Notes: a model not told the origin generated them from the sequence alone. DNA of 64,000 nucleotides from Epithemia pelagica (GCA_946965045.2 OX337234.1:2976001-3040000), one strand, 5' to 3'; counted from the stretch's first letter, positions 31,534 to 43,842 are shown. Program-made: numbers and translations.

Positions 31534-31923
31534 ATGCCCTTGTTTAGCGGTTGGTGGAAGAGTAACAAAAACAGCGACACGAAAACCGACGACGAACCCA
31601 AGAAGGACGCACCCACTTCTTTCGACACGCCTGCTTCTGCTCCTCTCAACGAAAGTAGCACTGCCTTTACCATTTCTCCTGTATCGGAACAAGATCAAGC
31701 CCAAGCCGCCTACTACAAGAACGCCACCAAAAACAGTCAGAATACTGCCAAGAAGGCGAACAAGCTGTCGTCGGATTGCAGTAAAGAAAGTGTGGATTCG
31801 CTCAATTGCAGTTTGAAATATCCCGAAACCAAAGATGACGTGTGCAAACCCTTTTATGACATTTATCGAGCCTGTCGCAAAGAAGAAAACAAGAAGCGCT
31901 TTCAAAATGGATGGTTCTCGTAA
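31534..31923 (+). CDS. Twin CX9C (CHCH) mitochondrial protein, COX23/CHCHD7-like
   Basis: A 129-residue protein whose C-terminal third holds two CX9C motifs, CSKESVDSLNC and CKPFYDIYRAC, which form a CHCH helical hairpin with two disulphides. The tail RKEENKKR fits COX23-type proteins, assembly factors of cytochrome c oxidase imported into the intermembrane space by the Mia40 relay. The N-terminal 75 residues are polar and disordered. The stop codon lies 17 bp beyond the first ATG of the next gene, so the two overlap if that ATG is used. Confidence 0.75.
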   Translation: MPLFSGWWKSNKNSDTKTDDEPKKDAPTSFDTPASAPLNESSTAFTISPVSEQDQAQAAYYKNATKNSQNTAKKANKLSSDCSKESVDSLNCSLKYPETKDDVCKPFYDIYRACRKEENKKRFQNGWFS

Positions 31924-32959
31924 AACAACGAATGAGGGCTGGATTCGACTTGGACTGGGGAGGGCACTTGTGGTGGTTCTCGTCTTGGTTGCGCTGCTGG
32001 TAGAACGAGAAGGAACCAGGCAATGGCGGCACCACAGGGGCGTCGCCAGAATACCTCTGTCGTTCCCTTTTGTCGCAGAGGCATGGATGTCATCTCCTCG
32101 AAGCAACTCTTGTGTTGGACGTGGAAATGCCTGCAGTGGAAAACCAATAGTGCTGAGCAGTAGCACCACCACCACGGAGCAAGTACCATCATCCAACCAA
32201 CCACCCAAACCAAAACGACGTCAATTGGGATTGTTATCCTTTGATTTGGACAATACCCTCTTTCCCACCACACAAGTCGTCGAAGATGCCAATCAGGCCA
32301 TGATGGCACACATGCAAAGGGTGGCCCAGTGTCCCACGTCCTTGGATCACTTTTTAAGTACGACACGTCGGATTCGTCAAGGGTTGAACGGGACACCCAT
32401 TACCTATTCCGATTTGCGAAAACGTGCCATTGCGGCCGAATTGCAAGAGTGGGGATGGACGCCCCATACCAACGACAACATGGATCAGGAGGCCATGGTG
32501 GAGGAATGTTTCCAAGTCTGGCTGCAGGAACGACACAGGGCCGCGGAACGATACTTGTTTGACGATGTCTTGGACATGTTGGAGACCATTCAACACACAC
32601 ATTCCTCCGTCTGTCTGGCGGCCATTACCAATGGACGAGGCAATCCCCTCGACATGCCCTCGACCTTGGCTCCCTATTTTGACTTTTGTGTCAGTGGGGA
32701 AGATGAGGCCGTCTTTCCCCATCGCAAACCTCATACCGGCATTTATCAACATGCCTATCAATGGTATCAAACGTTGCGTCCGGATCATCATGACCCACAG
32801 CCAGCAAAGGACAATGAGACGGAATATATTTGGTGTCATGTCGGAGATTGTTTGGCCAATGATGTCGGTGCTAGTGCCAATCAAGGAGCCTTGGCCATAT
32901 GGTTGGCCCCCGACTTTGCATCCAACCAGGACGACGAGGCTGCACGACCTACGGAATCG

Positions 32960-33002
<43 letters not shown>

Positions 33003-33214
33003 TACAACCCAAATGGTCGACAGCCACTGCGTCGGAAGTATCGCATCGACAAGTCTTGGCACAGGAGGCACGATCGAAAATGGCGGCGCAGATTACCAGT
33101 CTCGCCCAACTGCCACAGGTTGTTGAACAACTCTTGGTCCAGGGCGAATCGACAACCACAATGTCGTCGCAACCCGACTCCAATGCGGTGCCTGTAGAAC
33201 AACCGGTTCGGTAA
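31907..33214 (+). CDS. HAD-superfamily hydrolase with N-terminal signal segment
   Basis: The four HAD motifs are present: FDLDNTLFP (nucleophile DxD), AITNGRG, the lysine in FPHRKPHTGIYQ, and HVGDCLANDVGASANQGA. The helical cap lies between motifs I and II, as in pyrimidine 5'-nucleotidase/phosphatase-type HAD proteins. The N-terminus from 31907 has a hydrophobic stretch (ALVVVLVLVALLV) suggesting a signal peptide or anchor. An ATG at 32087 would remove it and end the overlap with the previous gene. The C-terminus has a run of about 15 serines from a TCA repeat. The substrate cannot be deduced. Confidence 0.75.
32961..33003 (+). repeat. CAT/TCA microsatellite inside a coding region
   Basis: About 14 uninterrupted CAT units, read in frame as serines in the HAD hydrolase. 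Confidence 0.9.
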
Positions 33215-33750
33215 AAGAACTACAAAACCAACTCAGAAACACGAGAGAAATCACACCAAAGGCTAGAGAACCCATTACAATACTGTATTTCACACGCTAT
33301 AGCTACGGGATGTGTGTTCGAACCTCATACCACGACAACGTCTCTCGTCTAAACCTCTCGTAGGCTCCAACGGTATGGACAGAAGCGTGGCCGGATGACT
33401 GAGGCCGCTCGAACCTCTCTACCAGAGTGTACGAGCAAACTCTTGAAGCAGTATAGAGAAGAGAGGGGAAACAAGACAAATGGATAGAGGGTTCCATTCT
33501 TTGGTTGGAGATTGTTTGGAAGGGGATAGCTAAGGTTATACTATCCCGATGGTAGTATTCATAGCAACCCTAGCTCTTCTTGCATACGTCGCATGACATC
33601 GAACGACGCCACGGCAAAACACGTGGCGGCCGTCTTCCGAAGGCGAATCTCCACATTTCTCTACACGAGAAGACCACACACAAGTGACATTGACATTGAT
33701 TCCTACATTGGCAATTGGCATTCGTCTCTCGTTCGAGAAAAGAGTCAACG
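33215..33750. other. Intergenic region
   Basis: No gene recognised. The open frame of the lipase exon begins at 33715 without an ATG until 33751. Confidence 0.4.
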
Positions 33751-35453
33751 ATGGCGTCTGGAATGACATGGTTTCGTCCCCTCAGGAAGCTTGCCTTATC
33801 ATCGGCTCATGGTCAATGGAGGATCAAGAGTCAGAGGGAATCCATCACGTTGTCCAAGCATGTCATCGGCAGTCGCAGTAGTTATCTGACAATCTCACGA
33901 CGAGGGTTCTCGACCACCTCGACACAAGAAGCAGGCGGACACTCACAACAACACAGGGAACAACGCGGTCATGAAATGAATCCACACAAGAACAGCAGCA
34001 GCAATAACAACACTGAATTTGCCCCTTCGGCAGATCTAGTAGGACGAACCACCGATGGGTATGCGTGGTCGAGTATCTACGATGAAGCGCACGAAATGAT
34101 GATGGGTACGTGCGTTAAACTTTCCTGGCAGGAAATATTCGCTTCGTTGTTTCGTTGCCTCATGATGCGTTCTATTCCTGTCTGTTCTGTCTTTTATTGA
34201 TGTTTTCCCCTCGCTCTATTGTGTCTGCAATGACTGTTACCGATGTAGCTGCTTTCGTGTCCTATCCAATCACCTTTATTTTGCGAGAGGCCCGAGCGGG
34301 TCGTTTGCGCAACAGTGAGGCCGTCCTGGAACGATTAAAGGCGAGCACAGATGACAATATGGGTACAGCCTTGGGCCCTCACGACTTTGTCGAAATTGTG
34401 CGCGACAATATGGACTACATTGCCACTCATTATCCCCTCGGAAGCAAGGAGTTTGGTTGGTACAGTGTGTTTCAACAATACGATCAAATGGATCAGGAGC
34501 ATGCCAAGGAGATTCAACTCATGGAATTTGACGACCGGCAAGAAACACATCGTTTGGTATACGCCATTGGTGTCAACAAACGTCTCAAACGAATTACCGT
34601 CATTTTTCGAGGGACGTATGCACAAGAAACACGCGATTGGGTCCGCAATTTGCAATTTGGGTTGGTCGAAGTACCATTGCCTAGCGTGGTCCTGGACCAT
34701 TCATCGTCAAAGGCCGACAGTACAACATCATCCGCTACTACGACACAACTCTTGGTTCACCAGGGGATTTACGAATACTTGTTTCATAATTCCGAACGAG
34801 GTTTGGATTATCCTCGGGAACGGTACGAGGAAATTATGGGTAACATTTTGACCTGTTTGAATCGCGAGGAATATCGCGATTTCAAGGTGTTTGTCACGGG
34901 ACATAGTTTGGGCGGCGCCTTGGCCTTGCTCTTGTCCTTTTTTGCCGCCGCCGATGCCCGCATTCCCAAACCCGTCACCTGCGTCTCGTTGGGTTCCCTC
35001 TTGGTTGGCGATGCCGCCTTTCAACAAGCCTTTGCCCGGTTGGAACAAGTGGGGTGGATACGACATTTGCGCATTACCAATGAACATGACCCCGTCCCCT
35101 GTTTGCCTCCCTTTACCTGGTACAAACCGGTTGGAATGCATCTTCGATTGCTGGATCAGCCATCATCATCAACAACAACAACAACAACCAGCCAGAATGA
35201 TATGCCACAAGGCCATTATTTGCAGCATGCCAGTCATGTGGACCATGTCCGAATGCCACCCATTAACAGCTTTACGTCCCTGTGGCAGTCGTATCAAGCC
35301 ACAGGGTCATTGGAAAACTTTCAAGCACCCCATCAAGTCTCGGAATACTTGAGGCGGCTCGAACGAGAAAAGTCGTTCTTGCAGGGCCAATTCCTCAATG
35401 AGTGTTATCGCCATCCCAATCATGTCGGACCCGACTTTGTCACACGATTGTAA
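33751..35453 (+). CDS. Class 3 lipase (triacylglycerol lipase family), one intron
   Basis: The exons are 33751-34105 and 34249-35453, giving 519 residues. The 143-nt intron runs from GGTACGTGC to GATGTAG, and splicing joins the frames as AHEMMMAAFVSYPIT. The lipase domain has the conserved strand ITVIFRGTYAQETRDW (oxyanion side) and the nucleophile elbow VFVTGHSLGGALALLLSFF; the acid is probably in NEHDPVPCLPP and the histidine in HASHVDHVRMP. The N-terminus is basic and serine-rich (MASGMTWFRPLRKLALSS, then RRGFSTTS), consistent with a mitochondrial or plastid presequence. A second ATG at 33763 is possible. Without the intron the second half would start with a spurious hydrophobic leader. 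Confidence 0.75.
34106..34248 (+). other. Predicted intron, 143 nt
   Basis: Donor G|GTACGT and acceptor GATGTAG|CT. Its removal keeps the lipase reading frame. Confidence 0.65.
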
Positions 35454-36389
35454 CACGGAACTGGATGGAAAAATTCGTGGCCTCGCCAAAGCCAACAAGT
35501 GGGCAGGGGATCCACACCTGTACCACTGTACTGCAGGGAAGCAGGGCCTTTTGGAGACGACCAAATGACTGGATGGCGAATCCCCCCAAACACCAGTTGT
35601 GGTTGGTTCCAGAAAGGTCAAATGTTCGGACACTGTTTGTGTGTGTGCGTGGATCACAGCGGTTTGTGGAAACGTCAGATGGAATGTCATCCTGCACAGT
35701 ATCATGGACAGAGTCTGGTTTTCGGTCGTGTCCAGTGCCGTTGATCACAGTGTGGTGGGTTCGGCTTGTGGCGGGCACACACTTGGTAGTTGTAGTCGAG
35801 TGGGCGTTTGGTGTACCCCTACAATCTATCTATGCAGACTCGAGAACCAAATCTGGCAAAACAATTCTCCATGTGCCGAGTCGTTTTCTAGGTAGCTAGT
35901 GGTTCCACGAGAACCAAGCACATGGTGTCTCCTTGATAGTCTACGGAACGGAGAGTGGACACCAAGACGACCCACAACACGCAAACTCACGACGCGCCCA
36001 TGCGCTTCCACGAGAAAATGGGTCATTTGGATGACAGGCCATCCAAAGACTCACGACGAAGCAGCAAACAAGGTACTTCTAGGAAGAATCTACCGGGCTC
36101 TAGACTCTAGAGAGGAGGAGGAGTACCCAAAGACTACCCTTGGGTATTTGTGGGTTTACCTATGTTGGGCTTGTTCCGAATAGAAGAGGTGTAGCAACAT
36201 AGTGCGATCGTTTAAAATTCAAATATTTGAATTGTGCAAGTTGTCACAAAAGATCCGACAAAGGATCTTTTCGCATGAAATCACTTCGCTTCTCTTTTCG
36301 ACGACGTGTTCCCATAAAATCACAACACCTCTGTGTCTTGACCTGTCTTTTGTGTTGTGACAAGGATCAGAAGTCAGAGATCCCAAACC
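35454..36389. other. Intergenic region
   Basis: No gene recognised; ORFs here are short and of poor composition. A small inverted repeat, TACCCAAAG/CTTGGGTA, lies near 36124-36147. Confidence 0.4.
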
Positions 36390-37811
36390 ATGGATATTCC
36401 TAGTGAAGTAACGGCCATTTTGGAGACACTGGAAGATGGTCCCAAAGGTGGGTAGTATCATTGCATCATGGAGGAGGGTTGACGGTATACACTGTTCCTC
36501 TCTCATGATTGGTGTTTCTCTCCTTCGGCGGTGTGTCCACACAATGATCTTGTAGATGTTGTCTTGAACTACATTTCCAGTTTGCAAAGTACCATTCAAG
36601 AAAAGGACAAGGAACTTGCAAGTCTCAAACCAGAGGATACTCCCATGGGCGAATCTTCCAAACCAGAATCCAATGACACGGATGATGATACCACGGACCA
36701 TGGCGTGGCCTTTCCTCCCATGTACGACAGCAGTGCCGGTGGTGAAGACTTTGACAAGGCGAGTGACTACAAACAAGAAGCGGCGGATCAAAAGGCGAGT
36801 GGCAATTGGGAAGGAGCCTTGGAACAGTATACCAAGGCCGTCTTGGCCGCCCCTCCCTCTGCCTTGCTCTATGCCAATCGGGCCATGGCACTCTTGAAAC
36901 TCGATCGTCCCAAGGCGGCCGAACGAGATTGCAATGCGGCCTTGCAAGAAAATCCCGATTCCGCCAAGGTATGTGCCTCAACATTCAGAATGCTCAGTCT
37001 ATTGTCGAGGCCTGTTTCTTCTTGTTCTGACGACGACAATGTCGACGACATCCACTTCTATTTGCCTCTTTTCTTCACTCGTTTTGCCATCGTCCTTCTT
37101 TGCGAAACAATCCCTCTACACTGGAACCAACAATCTGAAAATTCATCATTCTTCTTAAAACTTTCTGGAAACACAAAATAGGCCTTGCGCGTTCGCGGCA
37201 AGGCCCGAAAGCAATTGGAAAAGTACGAATTGGCCCTCAAAGACTTGTCGGCCAGTCAGGCCATTGATTTTGACGAAGGAACGGTGGAAGACTTGAAATT
37301 TTTGACGGAAAAGCATCAAGAAATGGAAAAGGCCGAGGCCGAAAAACGCAATCAAGAAGAAGAACGATTGCGCAAACGGGCGCAAGAAATCAAACAGGCC
37401 CAACAAGCAGCGGCAGCAGAAGAAGAACAGGAACAAGCGGCCCGGGCATCGGCCAGTGGCATGCCAGGAGGTATGCCAGGAGGTATGCCAGGTGGTATGC
37501 CTGGAATGCCCAACATGGCGGATATCATGTCGGATCCAGAACTCATGGCCGCCATGCAAAATCCCAAGGTCATGGCCGCCATGCAAGAACTCATGAGTGG
37601 TCCGGGTGGACCCATGGCGGCCATGCAAAATCCCGCCAAAGTACAAGAACTCATGAGTGATCCCGAAGTGGGACCCGTCTTGCAAAAATTAATGACCAAA
37701 TTTGCTGGAGGCGGCATGGCCGGAGGTGCAGCACCACCGGGGGCAGCAGCGCCCATGGACCAGGACGATGACGACATTCCCGATTTGGATGACTTGCCGG
37801 ATGTGGAATAA
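36390..37811 (+). CDS. ST13: Hsc70-interacting protein (Hip/ST13), two introns
   Basis: Exons 36390-36447, 36556-36968 and 37182-37811 give 366 residues; introns of 108 and 213 nt have GT-AG ends (AAAG|GTGGGT to TTGTAG, and AAG|GTATGT to AAATAG). Three TPR-like repeats lie around ASDYKQEAADQKASGNWEGA, LLYANRAMALLKLDRPKAAE and ALRVRGKARKQLEKYELALK. A charged helix follows, then a GGMP-rich repeat (GMPGGMPGGMPGGMPGMP) and a C-terminal STI1-type domain (DPELMAAMQNPKVMAAMQEL, then DPEVGPVLQKLM), in the standard Hip order. Hip stabilises ADP-bound Hsp70 in the cytosol. The end is acidic (DDDDIPDLDDLPDVE). Confidence 0.85.
36448..36555 (+). other. Predicted intron 1 of Hip, 108 nt
   Basis: Joins the 58-nt first exon to the frame reading DVVLNYISSLQ. 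A later AG (36579-36580) would break the frame. Confidence 0.65.
36969..37181 (+). other. Predicted intron 2 of Hip, 213 nt
   Basis: Phase 0, splicing NPDSAK to ALRVRGK within the TPR region. Confidence 0.75.
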
Positions 37812-38113
37812 GGATATCTGCTGGTTGGGTATTGGATGAAAGAAATGGGGGTCCTTCTTGTTTGGTTTGAACCGATGCAGCTAGAATGTGTAAAGGATAG
37901 TTTGGTAGTTAGACACAAGGTAGTAGGTTTGGTACCAATAAAAGGACGCCAGTACAAGCTCAGCGCTTCTGGATCAAGAGTGAACAGCCGGCTATCCTAT
38001 GCAAGAAGATTCGTCGACAGACATTTTAGATTACACTTATGGCCGTCACGAACGCTTGCACGCCTCTTCTTCCGGGAATCGAACTACTCCTATTCCTATT
38101 TCCTTTCTCTTGC
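37812..38113. other. Downstream flank of Hip
   Basis: No feature seen before the MITE. Confidence 0.4.
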
Positions 38114-38115
38114 TA

Positions 38116-38708
38116 AGGGCTGGGTAAGCCGATCCATGTTCGGCTAAGTAGGTTCAGTACAAAAGCTACGTAGCGTACATAAAATCCCATAGTACACGTC
38201 ATACCTGAAATGGTGGGAAGTCCGAAAAAATGCAAAAACACTCCACGACGACGGCGAGATCCGTTGATGCCGCATGCATTTACCGATGCATCGCATCAAC
38301 ATCCTACTACTGTAAGTTGTTTGAGTTTGCTAGTATTACTGTGTTCTGCAGCTACAGAAGATTTGTCGCGTTGGATCAAAGGTATACTGGTGATGTAATC
38401 CAAAAACCTTCCTAACTCATTCATTTCTCAACGGTGACTGAATCAAATTGAAACCATAGTTGCTCTAGTATTCAAGAGTATTATTCTAAAAGTGATTCAG
38501 TTAGGCTCAATTATCCATGAAGTTATTGCCATGGGGGTGATTTCTTCGACCATTGTCGAGTGATGGTTTCCGGATTGCATTGTTTCTCGTGGCAGCAAGT
38601 TTTCGATTTGTGACCATTCGCCCCACTTGTTACAGTGATGAAAATAGTACTACGTAGCTTAATGTACTGAGCCTACTTAGCCGAACATGGATCGGCTTAC
38701 CCAGCCCT
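38116..38708. mobile_element. 593-bp MITE with TA target duplication
   Basis: The terminal inverted repeats start AGGGCTGGGTAAGCCGATCC at both ends. They match over 45 bp with one difference and then continue past a small gap through GCTACGTAG. The element is flanked by TA on both sides (38114-38115 and 38709-38710), typical of Tc1/mariner-type elements. It has no coding capacity. Confidence 0.8.
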
Positions 38709-40289
38709 TACAGTTTGGTACCGCTTGCATCTCAATCGCTCTTGTGAGAAAGAAGCTATATATGGGCTAGATGGGGCCTTTGCTCTATAGGAGTAATATT
38801 CCTATTGAAACAACAACAAGCGTTTTCGCAGGATTGTGAGACTATCGTTAGGCCGTTGGATACTACTTGCTATCCGTACGAATGTTTTTGTCACAGTCGA
38901 GAAGCTTTGGAATTTCTGTCTTGATTACTGTGAAAAGAAGATGATACTTGATCGAAATCGACATGTTCGGTCTAGAGGGCTCTTTCGAGGCGACTCTCCA
39001 ATACCGATTCCAATTCACAGCTAGAGACGTAAGTGACTCCCCTGGAAACAAAGTAGGGCTTGGATTCACGATGTTTTTTCGTAAATGACTCTATATTTTT
39101 CCATTTACGACCAAACATTGTGAACCCCCGCCCTGCCTTGTCTTGTTCGCCACCAGACGTCCCAGTGTTTTACGAAAAATATCTTTTGCGGCGGGTGTAA
39201 TCCAGTGTCCCCCTAAAAGCCAGTAACGCTTTCTCCGAGATCTCGTGCTTCCCAGAAGCCAATCCGCACTGCTCTCGCATAACTCTTGCTTCCCCAACGA
39301 TGATTTATAGGTTTGTGGGAGTCACATCACAACGACAAATTTCCTGTTGATTCAAATGGCATTCACATCGAAGATGAGGTGCAAGCCCGGATGAAAAGAA
39401 TTCAAAAAAGTTGGACGAAGTTTTCCCAGCGGGACTCGGCTCCATGGCGGGCACATCAACCTCAAGACAGAGCCTGCAACGTGTCTCGTCGAAAACTCGT
39501 ACGATTTCGTTGGGTTTCGCAAAAAGGGTGACGACGCTATACTGTGATGGCATTAAGAGCGGAATAGAGAAACAAACGAAACTATGGAAGAAGCAATCAG
39601 CTGGCAGTGCAACCAGCTGTAAGTTCCTTCAATAGTTTCGTTCCTTCTGTATCCCGCTCCTGATACCATACCGAGAAAGCGTTATCACACTCGCGTCGTC
39701 ACTCTTTTTGCTACAACTACCGCAGTTCCGCCGCTCCCGATTGGACTTGCCTTGAGGATACCGTCTCGTCTTGAATGTCTACTGAGACGCCATAAAGTTT
39801 CTAACTGGGTGGATTCATAAGTTGGAACAGTGCCCAAACTCCCAGAGGCAAGTCCAACACCATCCCCTCCGCCTGTCCCGTCTGTCCCGTACATAGAGTT
39901 TCTCCAATGGTTCTTGATTTGGATGTCCCGCCGAGCCTGACCATTCTTTGAAGTGTTCTCAACTTTTTTGAGAGGCATGAGCTTGGACTGATGCAATACC
40001 AACTTTGCGTCAGCTTAACTCAACGTTTTCCTAACGGAGCTCAAAAAGATATGCTTCGCAAGGTGAGATGTAAAACGTTTGATAATTTGTCGCCTCAATC
40101 CAAAGAGTGTGTATCGGGTGTATCAGAACCACGCTTCTATTCTTTGTGTGTGTGTAAAAAATGACGGCCAGAAAAAAAGGACCAACGAATGAACGGGGCT
40201 ATTTTGAAAAGAAACCATTGGAAACTTGATTGGGCCCGATGGGCTATACATTCAACTGTTTGGTTGGGGGTGCTTGGGGGCGTGGTCGT
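38709..40289. other. Intergenic region left of the nested retrotransposon
   Basis: No convincing gene; several ORFs below 110 codons with unrecognisable sequence. Contains one hairpin, listed separately. Confidence 0.4.
39555..39662. repeat. Imperfect hairpin with about 50-bp arms and an 8-bp loop
   Basis: The arms 39555-39604 and 39613-39662 pair at roughly 80 percent, with perfect cores (CAGCTGG at the loop, CGAAACTAT inside). It may be a small foldback element or, if transcribed, a hairpin RNA. Confidence 0.6.
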
Positions 40290-40294
40290 GATTT
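40290..40294. repeat. Target site duplication of the Copia element, left copy (GATTT)
   Basis: GATTT directly precedes the LTR; the matching copy is at 63707-63711. Confidence 0.75.
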
Positions 40295-40313
40295 CAAAGA
40301 TCGGTCATGTTAA
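40295..40313 (-). repeat. 3' LTR, outer 19 bp
   Basis: Reads CAAAGATCGGTCATGTTAA, as at 50378-50396. It is cut from the rest of the LTR by the piggyBac element, whose target is the final TTAA. Confidence 0.85.
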
Positions 40314-40593
40314 CGCCAATCGTAAAGAACGGGTTTTAAGCTTATCGGAGTATCAAATAGCTGTGTCCCATAAATTTTATGGGAGTCAGCCAGATGCTCG
40401 AATTTGCTGTCTCCCATGCGAGCGCCTTAACAGAGGCTGTTTTAACCTTAAAACGCAGGTCTCATTTTTGTGACATTCAACACAGCCAAGATCATCGATC
40501 CATGTCAACAATGGCACAAGTAACCTATGAATGACCTGTCCAAGGTGAGTCTGTGTCGTCTGTGTTTACTATGTCTCTTATATAATGCTGCTT

Positions 40594-43500
40594 CTACAAT
40601 TCATGGATTTCCTCACCACTTTCATTCTCACTCTCGTTGTCTTCTTCCATAGGGGCCGAGGCTTCAATCCGTCTTCTCTTTCTTGAGAACTCCGGCGGCA
40701 GACCATGTTTCTCTCTCAAACCCAATACAAGAGGGTGATTTTTCTTTGTTGTGTACTTATATCTGCTGTCCCCTCCATCAGCCGGACGGCACATGAATAT
40801 CTCCCTGCCGTGAATTGAGTGCAGAATCTCGAAACAGGTTTTACCTGCGAATTGTGGTAGCTTATGAATCTTCCAACCATCCTCTCTTTCATCTGTGGAA
40901 TTCACCAAATGTGTGACAATTCCACATTTGGCACATTGACCGACATTCGAGTACAATCCTTTCATCCCCAATGTTTTCTTCTTCCAACGGTGCTCCAACA
41001 AACAAACAGCACACGCCAACCGTTTGTTGCCCTCCAAAGGGATTGGAAAGTGTCCATCTTCACAACTTGGTTGTGAAGGTTGTTGGGTCCGCCGCGCCAA
41101 GGCATCAACCTCTTCTGTATCTTCGTAACTGCACATAGCTTGTGCGACACACGTGTAGAAAGCATGTCTTGAAAGCTTTGTACGCCTTGAACGAATTCTA
41201 TCCCCAGCGGACATGTTCCAGGCTATGAGAGCATTGAGCAACATAATATCCATGATACCGAGGGCAGTTTTTTTATACCATTTCTTGAAATGGCCATGTG
41301 TGGCAAATCCGCCCATTTGTGACCGCATTTGGTCGCCACGGTCAATCCCCCCCATGTTGTCTTGGTATCGTATCAATGCTTGGGGGCACCTGAAGTCTTT
41401 CTTCGTTTGACCAACTTGGCGTTGTAGTTGTCCGGTCCCAACATTCTCGTAACTTGAAACAAAATTAACCACCTTAGAGTCTACCCATTGCCCGATTAGG
41501 ATTCCGTTCACTTCATCATGTCCCAGTTTCATCGTTCCACGATTGGTCTTGGTTTTTTTCAAATCCATGAGAACCTTGTTCCATCCAACACGGTTCACAC
41601 GAACAGTACCAGTAGCAAGGACTTTCAGTCGATCTCGCAAGATCACCAGGAGTTGTGGAGCGGCATACCTATTATCCATGGATAAGTGGCGGAATCCACG
41701 GGTTTCCTTGTTCAATTCCAGCGCGTAACACGCATTCACAACAGCCTTCATTGTTGTAGCAAGACGTTGTGCCTCGTGTCGGATGTATGAATTAGTAGCA
41801 TTCTTTCCCTGATATACGTCCAAATGCAAGATTGCATAGCTAGTGGACGAAGCCAGGATGAAGAAATCAACGCGGAACTTGGCTGGTTTATCCTTGTTGT
41901 ACTGCCTGACCGGGCAGTACCTCGAACGGCATCCAATACCTCCTTCGTCGAATGCCAAATCTTGTGGAATTTTGAAAGATCGTCTTGACGCAGAATTTAC
42001 AGCCTGGATGAGTCTTCACAGTTGGTAACATTTGTCACCTCCCCGTCCAGCTTCCTTCGATTCGGGGTGGAATGCTCCTCTGATTTGTCGGAATCGAGCA
42101 AGGCGCATGTATTTCGATGCCCAACCAGCACTATCTGCAATTTCCATTGCTGGAATTGCAGTTCCCAGGCTGTACATCATGTTGGAGTTGGTAAAGTAAG
42201 CTGCGTAACCACCACCATCAACGGGTCTCAAGGACATCATCAAGATGATGCCAAGAAACCGAGTCATTTCTTGCATTGTCACGTCTCTCCATTTCTGAGA
42301 ATGAAAATATCCTCGTCGTCCCATTAGGTTTGGACGGATTTTGTTGCGGAAATATTGATTCGTTGCCGCAGCCATGTCCGAAATGATGGATTTAGACAAT
42401 CCTCCAACAACTCGAAGACAGTCAAAGGGAGTATGAAATACATCTGCAATCCCCACTTTTAGACCGTCGCCACCACGAAACATCGATCTGTTGTTGCGCT
42501 CCTGCCCAACCCATGAGAAAGCATTATCAGACGAATCAACTTCCTTGAAGTGGAAGTGTAAATTGTCGATCAACACCCTCAAATTTGTTGAATTGTTGGG
42601 ATCTTCGTCGTCCGATCCTGAGGAAGCATTCTCTTCGTCAGGGTTATCCTCGTCGTCACTGTCATTGTATTCCAACAATGGATCGCTATCCCTGTGCACA
42701 GTTTCGTTTACATCTAAATCATAGCCACCAGATTCATCTTCGTCTGATGAAGAGTTGTCATTATTTGTTTCGTCGTCGGAGGCCTCGGTGGAATTGTTGT
42801 TGTTATTTACCCGCTGCTGTCGTGTCGTCCTGGAGGAGCCACCAGTACTAGCACTTCCAAAGAGACGAGTTGCAACTTCGTTAGTTGGAGTACCTCCTTG
42901 AGTACTTGGAGATAGCACTCCTTCTGGTGCAGTCATGAGTGCAGCACGACCCTGTGCACGCTCTTGAGTCGATGGCATGTTCGATGTAGAAGTCGAATGA
43001 CGACGAGGAGATCGCCTCAAAGACGCATCTGGTACATTCCTAATGGCGGCTCGGCGGCGTGCACGCTCTGCTGTGGAAGGAGGTTGAGGAGGTTCTTGTG
43101 CATTCCTGTTGTTGGTAGGATTGTTGTCGTCTACAGTGCTGTTGTTGGTAGGATTGTTGTCGTCTTGAGTGTGATTGTTCTGTTGAGATGCCGTCGTAGA
43201 GGTGTTGTTTGTTTGTTGTGAAGCCGACTGACCTGTTGCTTGCAACTGTTGGGATTGGGATGGTTGGGTCGATTGTGATGGTTGAAATGGCAGATTGGCG
43301 GGATTGTAGACTTCGATGAAGTGACGAAGTTTGGCTTTGACTGCTTTCGACGAGGTGAACTGTGTCTTGATCCAATTGTTGGGAATGTTCAAACTCGAAA
43401 TACTGCGTTTGTCCCAGACAATCGCATATATATTGTCATTCTTCTTCGAGGGACATTCCACAATTTTTCCGACAAGATGAATGTGACGGTCCGTAGGATT

Positions 43501-43842
43501 GGGTCGAAACCGACGACGGAAATCTTCCCTGAAATTATCATGGATCCAGAAGACGTCCATCGCAACGAAACTCTGCTTAGCGTATGAAAATCTTGATCTC
43601 GGGCGGGAAGATTGTCGTCGTCCAGGCAAATGTGCGACAAGACTCTCTAGCTCCGGTGAGAGCTCCATCGGGGCATTAGGCTCTCCGGCTGTTGAATTGT
43701 CGACTGGAGGTGCTGCGGTTTGAGTGTCACTGGCTTGAGTTACGACGGGTTGGTCTGCGTCTTGATCGATGAGCGGTTGCGATAAATCGGGTGGTGTCGA
43801 CTCATGGTCGTCCCACTCAATGGGAAAAGGTTGAGACGACAT
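40594..43842 (-). pseudogene. piggyBac transposase interrupted by one TGA
   Basis: The ORFs 42016-43842 and 40594-41958 are in one frame, divided by TGA at 42016-42018. The homology is continuous across the stop (KCYQL, stop, RLIQAVNSASRRSFKIPQDL). The first 350 or so residues are disordered and acidic. The catalytic aspartates are visible in LAFDEGGIGCRSR, LSMDNRYAAPQLL and YQDNMGGIDRGDQM. The C-terminus has a cysteine-rich domain (CAVCLLEH, then CAKCGIVTHL) as in other piggyBac enzymes. Apart from the stop, the gene looks whole. An intron removing the stop is not excluded. Confidence 0.8.
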
